DNA of 45,753 bases. Origin: Bacteroidaceae bacterium (GTDB lineage Bacteria; Bacteroidota; Bacteroidia; Bacteroidales; Bacteroidaceae). The notes under the pieces were generated by a model that was not told the origin of the DNA, did no database searches, and was given only the letters and a program-made list of their open reading frames with translations. Both the position numbers and the translations under genes were made by a program. Shown here in pieces: positions 41,301 to 45,753 of the stretch. Positions within the stretch are counted from its first letter, which is position 1. Every line of letters starts with the position of its first letter. The stretch covers positions 1-45,753 of the forward strand of contig CAAGLF010000070.1 in assembly GCA_900770705.1 (NCBI GenBank), read 5' to 3'.

Positions 41301-41782
41301 TGAAGAAGTGCAAGCAGGAACTCTCGCCCGCGAATATCCCTTATGAGGCATCCGATCTCGAGCTTGCGAGCTACTGGTACGAAGCCGGGGACAGCAAGGA
41401 GGCCGCCCGGGTGGCCAGTCGTATCGGTCTGAGCGCCTATCAGTATCTGGCGTGGGCTTCGACGCTCCGTTCGAGCACGATGGAGAACTATGCGGCCAAC
41501 TGCATACGCAGTTTCAAGGCCTTGGCGCTTGCGCTGAATCTCTTGGAGGAAGCTGCGCCGAAGAGTCAGGAGACTGTGCGGCTCCAGCGCCTCTATCAGC
41601 AGGCGTACGACCTCGACGCGGGCCGCTTTATCCTCTATTATCTGCAGCAACAGCAGGGTCAGTATCCCTACGAAGGGGCTATGTCTGCCGGCGAGCCTGC
41701 TGCAAGCGAGGACTATGCCGCCGGTGTTCCCGCCGTGCCCGGAAGCTACGGCAGCGGCCTGCCCGGTGCTGTCGAAGAGTAA
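38345..41782 (+). CDS. DUF2723 membrane protein (putative protein O-mannosyltransferase-like) with TPR-like C-terminus
   Basis: 1145 residues. Many hydrophobic segments in the first half of the protein (the first, LLGWLIFAVAAFTYCSTV, at about 10-27). SFWDCPEFITTAYKLEVGHP followed by PPGAPFF (Asp35, Glu38) is the signature of DUF2723, related to TMEM260-type O-mannosyltransferases of the GT-C fold. The loop YLNQTPQQPRERDYAYAGSF and the periplasmic stretch IIFTNGDNDTFPLWYAQD are also family landmarks. The C-terminal part ends with TPR-like helices (DDALKALKKCKQEL) and a Gly/Ala/Pro-rich tail. It probably transfers a sugar from a lipid carrier to exported proteins; not proven. The start at 38345 gives the conserved N-terminus. 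A strong terminator follows directly. Confidence 0.87.
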   Translation: MKHYQLANNLLGWLIFAVAAFTYCSTVEPTASFWDCPEFITTAYKLEVGHPPGAPFFMLTANFFTQFTDDPTQVAFCVNIMSALLSAFCILFLFWSVTHLARKLICEGGVVRTPAEMLLVLGSGVCGALVYTWSDTFWFSAVEGEVYAYSSMFTALVFWLILKWEDVADEPGSDRWLVLIFYLTGLSIGVHLLNLLCLPAIVLVYYFRKYPTANTKGSLAALAVSGLLVAAVLYGVVPGIVKVGGWFELFFVNTVGLGFNSGMVIYIVVLIAIVLAAIWSTTRKNRTLINILYTLSVALLGIPFYGHGYTSLLIGIVVIALLYYFLRFRKADGEYLLRKRLLNTSLLCMLMLMIGYSSYAVIVIRSTQNTPMDQSSPEDVFTLGEYLSREQYGSRPLFYGEAFTSQPYDLSKEKHIQRHEKVSADEPDRYDEVERNGHYVFPDQMKMLFPRIYDSGRAEAYEQWLGGVDKHDVEFTIPEPNGGESGPYIGEMPSQIDNIRFFLSYQVNFMYWRYFMWNFAGRQNDIQGNGEAEHGNWITGIPVIDNYLYGDQSKLPDELKENKGRNVFYCLPLLLGLLGLFWQAYKGDRGVRQFWIVFFLFFMTGLAIVLYLNQTPQQPRERDYAYAGSFYAFAIWVGLGVAAIADLLGKLRNKAGQAIVKPMPAAWVASLIGLLVPLQMVSQTWDDHDRSNRYACRDFGLNYLNTLPEGNYPIIFTNGDNDTFPLWYAQDTEGNRTDARVCNLSYLQTDWYTDQMRRQAWKSPGLPISWNRYEYVDNVGHDWFRIYPDKRAELDEIKQQNPAVDPYELTYIIDNYVRKRGYIPTDSITIRVNAGNVRAQGTTIPRDSDGNELPIPDHITLSLKGKSSVSKCDMMIYEMLARNDWKRPIYMSVTLGPSNYAGLDKFCTLEGLAYRITPFEGGLGKVDADKMLDNLLHRFKYGNVSAPGVYLDETVMRMCQTHRRMFALVVEQLLLQGRKDDALKALKKCKQELSPANIPYEASDLELASYWYEAGDSKEAARVASRIGLSAYQYLAWASTLRSSTMENYAANCIRSFKALALALNLLEEAAPKSQETVRLQRLYQQAYDLDAGRFILYYLQQQQGQYPYEGAMSAGEPAASEDYAAGVPAVPGSYGSGLPGAVEE

Positions 41783-41793
41783 TGATAGGAATG

Positions 41794-41835
41794 CAAGGGG
41801 CTGAGGTCCGTGTGGATCTCAGCCCCCTTGTTTTT
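41794..41835 (+). terminator. Terminator of the DUF2723 gene
   Basis: Stem CAAGGGGCTGAGGTCC/GGATCTCAGCCCCCTTG (one bulged G, one G-T) followed by TTTTT, 12 bp after the stop. Confidence 0.92.
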
Positions 41836-41922
41836 GCCGAATCCATCGAAGTTTTACATTCCTCAATGTTCCGGAATCCGGTTGCTCCTCCCAGGGAGAG
41901 TGCAGCCGTCCACAGGAAGACT

Positions 41923-42537
41923 ATGATTATCGAACAACCTGCCAAGTTCCTGCGTTGGCTTTATCCCCACGCCCTCTGGCGAATGAATCCCGACGAAAGG
42001 AGCGTTTACCTCACCTTTGACGATGGCCCCATCCCCGAAGTGACGCCGTGGGTGCTCTCTGTGTTGTCGCACTACGGCGTCCGTGCCACTTTCTTTATGG
42101 TGGGCGACAACATTCGCAAACATCCTGAAGAGTTTGAACTCGTCAAGGCCGCCGGCCACCGTCTGGGCAATCACACTTACCACCATTTGGGCGGCCTGCG
42201 CCACGGCATTTCCTCTTACCTCCGCGATGTGGAGGCGGCCAACGAGTATCTGCATACCGACCTCTTCCGTCCGCCGCACGGATGGATGAAAATGGAGCAG
42301 TACGTGGCTGTCCGTCACAAGGGCTACCGTGTTGTGATGTGGGACCTCGTCACCCGCGACTACTCCACCCGCCTGAACGGCCGCGACGTGCTGCTGAATG
42401 TGCGGCGGTATGCCCGTCCCGGCAGCATTGTCACTTTCCACGACAGCTTGAAGAGCTACGACAAACTTCTGTATGCGCTGCCGCGTGCCATTGAGTGGTT
42501 GCAGTCGCAGGGATATGCCTTCAAGGTGTTCGACTGA
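41923..42537 (+). CDS. Polysaccharide deacetylase (NodB homology domain)
   Basis: 204 residues, essentially one NodB domain (about 25-204). SVYLTFDDGPIPEVTP holds metal-binding Asp34 and catalytic Asp33; GNHTYHH supplies His84 and His88; RPPHGW and VMWDLVTRDYS are motifs 3 and 4, and VTFHDS is motif 5. No signal peptide, only a short N-terminal segment (IIEQPAKFLRWLYPHALW). Substrates of relatives are peptidoglycan, chitin-type oligosaccharides or exopolysaccharide; which one is not deducible. The ATG at 41923 is chosen because upstream in-frame sequence crosses the terminator of the previous gene. YgjP-type gene follows after 40 bp. Confidence 0.9.
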   Translation: MIIEQPAKFLRWLYPHALWRMNPDERSVYLTFDDGPIPEVTPWVLSVLSHYGVRATFFMVGDNIRKHPEEFELVKAAGHRLGNHTYHHLGGLRHGISSYLRDVEAANEYLHTDLFRPPHGWMKMEQYVAVRHKGYRVVMWDLVTRDYSTRLNGRDVLLNVRRYARPGSIVTFHDSLKSYDKLLYALPRAIEWLQSQGYAFKVFD

Positions 42538-42577
42538 CCTGCCTTGTTTCTCTAATATCGGCGATTCCATCGGGGAA

Positions 42578-43093
42578 ATGCACCTTACAGAACACTTCTA
42601 CATAGATACCGATTTCTTCCGTTTCAGTATCGTCCGCGAGCGGGTGCCGGTGGCGCAGGTCCGCCGCGAGGAACGTCGTGCGACCATTCTGCTTCCACAT
42701 TCTTTCCCGGCCGACAGTGCGACAGGCAGGGCCTGGCTGCAGACGGCTGCCGAACAAGTGCTTCGCCGGGAGGCCGGTCGCCTGATTGTCCCCCTGTTGC
42801 GCCAATTGGCTGCCGACTATGGCTTTTCGTTGCGGCGGATAACTGTCAAAAATATGCACACTCGCTGGGGCAGCTGCTCTTCGTTGGGGAACATCAACCT
42901 GTCACTCTGGCTGCTCGCCCTGCCCGAACGCTTTATCACCTATGTGCTCAAGCACGAGCTGGCACATTTGCGTCATCTCGACCATTCTCCTGCCTTTTGG
43001 ACGGAGGTCGACGCGATGACCGGCGGGCCGGGAACGTCCAAGGCTCTGCAACGGGCGCTGAGAGACCATAGCCGCACGCTCTTCAAGCCCTGA
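42578..43093 (+). CDS. YgjP/M48-type zinc metalloprotease-like protein
   Basis: 171 residues. Zinc motif HELAHLRHLDHSPAFW (His126, Glu127, His130, His136) is the family signature HExxHxxxxxHxxxFW; RITVKNMHTRWGSCSSLGNI before it is the second conserved block of the YgjP (DUF45/UPF0102-like SprT-type) family. Cytosolic, no signal peptide. Function poorly known; some members act with restriction or repair systems. The start at 42578 (MHLTEHFYIDTDFFRFS) is the first credible ATG after the deacetylase stop, 40 bp on. Followed by repeat R10. Confidence 0.88.
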   Translation: MHLTEHFYIDTDFFRFSIVRERVPVAQVRREERRATILLPHSFPADSATGRAWLQTAAEQVLRREAGRLIVPLLRQLAADYGFSLRRITVKNMHTRWGSCSSLGNINLSLWLLALPERFITYVLKHELAHLRHLDHSPAFWTEVDAMTGGPGTSKALQRALRDHSRTLFKP

Positions 43094-43118
43094 ATCCTGC
43101 GTATGGCCATAGGGGCGT

Positions 43119-43184
43119 AAAACTTCCGGGCCGTCAGGAAAAAATACCTCGGAGATAATTTTTCCTGACGGCCCGGAAGTTTTT
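43119..43184. repeat. Dispersed repeat copy R10: long inverted repeat between convergent genes
   Basis: Arms AACTTCCGGGCCGTCAGG and CCTGACGGCCCGGAAGTT, extended by AAAAAAT/ATTTTT, about 27 bp in total, with the loop ACCTCGGAGATA. A T run follows on the plus strand. It lies 26 bp after the YgjP stop and 24 bp before the lipoprotein stop on the other strand, so it is placed as a bidirectional terminator. Confidence 0.85.
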
Positions 43185-43207
43185 TCTTTCGCCGCGATAG
43201 TAGGACG

Positions 43208-45010
43208 TTACTCGTAGTACTCTTCGGCTGCTACGACAGTATCGGCTTCTACTTCGCTGACTTCCTGTACGTTCAAGTCGATATCCGAGTCTGAGGCGTC
43301 GACGGCGTTGCTGCCATCGGCTTTGACGTCGGCATAGGGTGCGATGTCGATTTCAGTGGCGTCGCCGCCCGCGAAAATAGTGACGGCTGCCATCTGTCCA
43401 TTGTTGAAGGCGAAGACCACATATCCGTTGGCCTGCTTCACGACTACGGCGTTCTTGTTCTCCTTGACCACCTTGCCCATCGCCTTGACGCGGGAGGCCA
43501 TTCCGTCGTATATCATTTTGGTCTTTCCTTCGGCCTTTCCGCTCGCTTGCACGGCCATACCGATGGCAATGGGCGTGATATTCTTGAAGGTGTAGGTGGA
43601 AGTGAGCCAGTTGCCCTCACTCAGGTTTTCGGAGAAGCGCACTGAGAAGTCCACGGATACGGAATGGAGATCCTTCGAGTATTCCAGCCTTTTGCGATAG
43701 TCGTACCAGTAGGCGTGACTGCCGGGATACTGGTCGTTTCCGTTCTTGGTGATGGCACTGAAGTGGGCGGCCACCTTCTGGGCTTTGTCGGAGAGAGTCA
43801 TACCGTCGCAGCCGTCTTTCTTCAGGCCTGCGGCATCAAGCAGTGCCGGTACGTCGAGGAAGTCGCTCTCCACGTAAGTGTCGTTCAGGGCGTAGTCTAC
43901 GTTGACGATGTCGGGCAATTCCTTCAGCAGCTCGCCTTTGGGCGTCATAATGCCCCATTCTTTTTTTGCCAGCTTCACGAAAAGTCCCTTTCCACCGAAC
44001 TTTTTAAAGGTTCCGAGGTAGTCGAAGAAGTCCTCTTTCGACACTTCCTGCTCCTTCTGGTCTATCAGGATGTACTTTTCGTTCTCGTCGCCTTCCTTCT
44101 GTGCCAGGAGCAGCTCGTTGTCGGCGAAGCGGAGCGATTTGTACTTGGAGCGGATGATGACCTCGCCCTGCAGGTTGGCCAGTCCGTAGCCGTCGTTGTG
44201 ATAGAAGATGATTTTGTCGTTCGCAATGTCCCTAAGGTCGTTCCACTTGGCGCTGGGCTTCAGTTTCCATTCGCCCTTTTCGTCCAGAAGTCCGTAGCAG
44301 GTTTCTCCGCCTTTGTCCTGCGCCACTTTCAGACAACCTTCGACGTAGCGGTCGGTCACATATTCGTACTTTTCAATGTTGATGGAGTACAGCACTGTGC
44401 CCTTTTTGTCCATTACGCAGATCTTGGCTTTCTTTTCGCCCTGTTCGAGCGTTTCGCGGTACTTCTTGTGTATTCCCAGCACCTTTCCGTCTCCGCAATC
44501 GGCCAGTTCGCAATAATCAGCGGGGACGACGAGGTTGCCGTCGAGGTCGATCATTCCCCAGTCTTCGCCGATCTGTACCCGGGCAAGGCCTTCGCTGAAC
44601 TCGCTGGCTTTCGTGACGGGTTTTCCGCCGATTTTATCGAGCGTTTTCACCACTTTTCCCTCCTTGTCTATGAGGGTGATGGGCTTGTTGGGCTCCACCG
44701 CCAGTGCACGGCCGTTGTGGAATTCCGTCACGCCTATGTATTCGCTCCCTACCTGCCGAGGCTTTTTCTCAGCGGTGAATATCTGCCACCGTCCTTTTTC
44801 GTTTTTGACCATAAAGCGGCCTTCGATGGCCATAGTGGGCTGGTTCTTGAACTCCTCTTTGAACAAGACTTCCCCGTCGGGGGCAATCATTCCCCAAAGG
44901 CCGTCTTCCGTTTCCTGGAAGGGTATGTACTCACATTCCGGTTCGCTGTCGGACGAACAGGAAGCCAGCCCGAGCAGCGCGATGAGGCTGTAGAATAAAA
45001 GTTTCTTCAT
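43208..45010 (-). CDS. WG-repeat lipoprotein
   Basis: 600 residues. Lipoprotein signal MKKLLFYSLIALLGLASCSS with lipobox Cys18, then Ser/Asp/Glu as in surface-exported lipoproteins. Residues about 30-370 carry WG-type repeats: LWGMIAPDGEVLFKEEF, RWQIFTAEKKP, DWGMIDLDGNLVVPADY, GYGLANLQGEVI and EWGIMTPKGELLKE. The C-terminal part (about 400-570) is a different alpha/beta domain (LSDKAQKVAAHFS, SFDVSVDFSVRFS-like stretch). The tail is very acidic. WG propellers usually bind peptides or glycans; no enzyme activity can be inferred. A TATATTTG box lies 75 bp upstream. Confidence 0.87.
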   Translation of the reverse strand: MKKLLFYSLIALLGLASCSSDSEPECEYIPFQETEDGLWGMIAPDGEVLFKEEFKNQPTMAIEGRFMVKNEKGRWQIFTAEKKPRQVGSEYIGVTEFHNGRALAVEPNKPITLIDKEGKVVKTLDKIGGKPVTKASEFSEGLARVQIGEDWGMIDLDGNLVVPADYCELADCGDGKVLGIHKKYRETLEQGEKKAKICVMDKKGTVLYSINIEKYEYVTDRYVEGCLKVAQDKGGETCYGLLDEKGEWKLKPSAKWNDLRDIANDKIIFYHNDGYGLANLQGEVIIRSKYKSLRFADNELLLAQKEGDENEKYILIDQKEQEVSKEDFFDYLGTFKKFGGKGLFVKLAKKEWGIMTPKGELLKELPDIVNVDYALNDTYVESDFLDVPALLDAAGLKKDGCDGMTLSDKAQKVAAHFSAITKNGNDQYPGSHAYWYDYRKRLEYSKDLHSVSVDFSVRFSENLSEGNWLTSTYTFKNITPIAIGMAVQASGKAEGKTKMIYDGMASRVKAMGKVVKENKNAVVVKQANGYVVFAFNNGQMAAVTIFAGGDATEIDIAPYADVKADGSNAVDASDSDIDLNVQEVSEVEADTVVAAEEYYE

Positions 45011-45084
45011 TGTTGTATGGATTTAAGTGTGAAAAAATTTGCGTAAGGCGGCGCTTGCTCTGCTGTCGGAGCGTGCGCCGGGGA

Positions 45085-45092
45085 CAAATATA
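45085..45092 (-). promoter_or_regulatory. -7 box for the WG-repeat lipoprotein
   Basis: TCGTATATTTGTCC on the minus strand. The 443-bp gap 45011-45453 also holds repeat R11 and the promoter of the next gene, no gene. Confidence 0.55.
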
Positions 45093-45182
45093 CGACTTTT
45101 TCCTAAAAAAACGGCAAAAGTGTGAATAATTAGGCCGGCAGGTGCGCCGCCCTTCCCGGGAGAACAAGCCTGCGCTTTTCTC

Positions 45183-45270
45183 GGCGAAACTTCCGGGCCG
45201 GAAGGAAAAACTTTCGCCGCAGAAAAAATTTTTTCCGGCCCGGAAGTTTTTCCTGTCTCCGAGGAAAGAA
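45183..45270. repeat. Dispersed repeat copy R11 (hairpin) in a divergent gap
   Basis: Left arm AAACTTCCGGGCCGGAAGG and right arm CCGGCCCGGAAGTTTTTCC pair around a loop with CTTTCGCCGCAGAAAAAATT. Then TCTCCGAGGAAAG, a family word. Confidence 0.8.
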
Positions 45271-45396
45271 ACCGGTGGGGCGCTGCAGGCCGGAAATGTG
45301 GGGCGGCAGGCCGGTCTCCGACCGCGTTGGAGGTGTTAATTGCCGCCGTTCGGAAGATTTAAGCCGTGCAGCCTTACACAAGTCGGGATATTTGCG

Positions 45397-45404
45397 TATT
45401 TTTG
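45397..45404 (+). promoter_or_regulatory. -7 box for the gene at the right edge
   Basis: TGCGTATTTTTGC, 49 bp before the ATG at 45454. Confidence 0.55.
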
Positions 45405-45453
45405 CTTGCTAAATGTCTGCTTCCAGCTGAAGCAGCGAGTCTTACCAGTTCCT

Positions 45454-45753
45454 ATGCAAAGAAAAACCGGCCTTTTGTTCTTCCTGACAGTCCTGACAGC
45501 CTCGCTTTCCCTCGCGGCACAGACCGCTTACCCCTCGGCTTCGCCCACGATGAGCGTGGTGGCCGACGACGGGACGGAGGAAAGCGTGGAAAGCTACGAC
45601 GGCGACGCGCCTATGAAAGCCCTGTTCCGTGCCAACCCCGAAGACGTGGGTACTTACACTGCCCGCTACGAGTGGAGGTTCACGAAAGATACGGAGCAGA
45701 CGCCCTTTCTCGTGCGTTACGATGAGGAAACGGAATATACCTTTATGGAATCC
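45454..45753 (+). CDS. Secreted protein of unknown function, N-terminal 100 residues (cut by window edge)
   Basis: Signal peptide MQRKTGLLFFLTVLTASLSLAAQ, then SPTMSVVADDGTEESVESYDG, a repeat of short polar segments, and ARYEWRFTKDTEQTPFLVRYDEETEYTFMES, which looks like a beta-sandwich of the PKD or adhesin type common in Bacteroidota surface proteins. The function cannot be assigned from this part. The start is supported by the signal peptide and the promoter box 49 bp upstream. Confidence 0.75.
   Translation, partial: MQRKTGLLFFLTVLTASLSLAAQTAYPSASPTMSVVADDGTEESVESYDGDAPMKALFRANPEDVGTYTARYEWRFTKDTEQTPFLVRYDEETEYTFMES

Noticed and set aside
38795..41650. A 951-codon open frame antisense to the DUF2723 gene
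   Set aside because: The sense strand has the conserved DUF2723 signature, promoter and terminator; the antisense frame shows no domain and is an effect of high GC at third positions.
45334..45339. TGTTAA in the divergent gap before the last gene, as in elements A and B
   Set aside because: No CAAAGATACG box lies 25 bp away and no paired TTAAC motif follows at the fixed distance.

Overview
This 45.75 kb window looks like chromosomal core genome of a GC-rich member of the Bacteroidales (Bacteroidota). Four things point there. Most transcription units start with the Bacteroidota -7 box TAnnTTTG, not with E. coli-type promoters. Two large secreted proteins end in a GIYIVGG/GLYIVGG-type tail like the C-terminal domains used by type IX secretion. 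The gene families are typical: a two-domain LepB next to WbqC, a DUF2723 membrane mannosyltransferase-like protein, the parE-coaD-S41 protease string and menaquinone synthesis. No ribosomal-protein-like Shine-Dalgarno pattern is evident. I cannot name the genus. No phage, IS element, CRISPR array or resistance island is present.

Layout. 1-3205 (minus): ridA, a LOG-family gene, menG and aroE, then a truncated nucleoside-recognition membrane protein at the window edge. 3418-10227 (minus): a DPP4-like S9 peptidase behind a THUMP-type RNA methyltransferase, and an S41 protease behind a PfkB sugar/nucleoside kinase. 10337-10512 (plus): two identical tRNA-Asn genes with their own promoter and terminator. 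10716-22117 (minus): a 1179-residue secreted protein, speA, aroK, topA and a 788-residue secreted protein. 22401-26038 (minus): the dapB-lepB-pseudo-lepB-wbqC operon. 26596-30744 (plus): an MG2-like exported protein, then ung and a DUF3109 gene. 30888-37699 (minus): queG, tRNA-Gln, and the GNAT-parE-coaD-S41 protease operon. 38345-43093 (plus): a DUF2723 protein, a NodB-type deacetylase and a YgjP-type metalloprotease. 43208-45010 (minus): a WG-repeat lipoprotein. 45454 to the end (plus): the start of another secreted protein.

Functional links. aroE and aroK serve the shikimate pathway that feeds menaquinone, which menG finishes. lepB, the S41 proteases, the DPP4-like enzyme, the MG2-like protein and the sorted surface proteins all concern the envelope and secretion. 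queG makes queuosine, whose substrates include the tRNA-Asn(GUU) encoded here twice. parE and topA both act on DNA topology.

The unexpected signals are non-coding. (1) Two 268-bp elements, at 26211-26478 and 37905-38172, share exactly the same architecture and internal distances (paired TTAAC words, a hairpin, a CGTATCTTTG promoter box and a TTAACA box) although the sequence between is mostly unrelated. They look like two members of an undescribed small-RNA or leader family. (2) A mosaic family of AT/GC-alternating intergenic repeats, about 11 copies, sits mostly just after stop codons and often folds into long hairpins. One copy runs into the 5' end of coaD. (3) The second signal peptidase paralogue has lost both catalytic residues.
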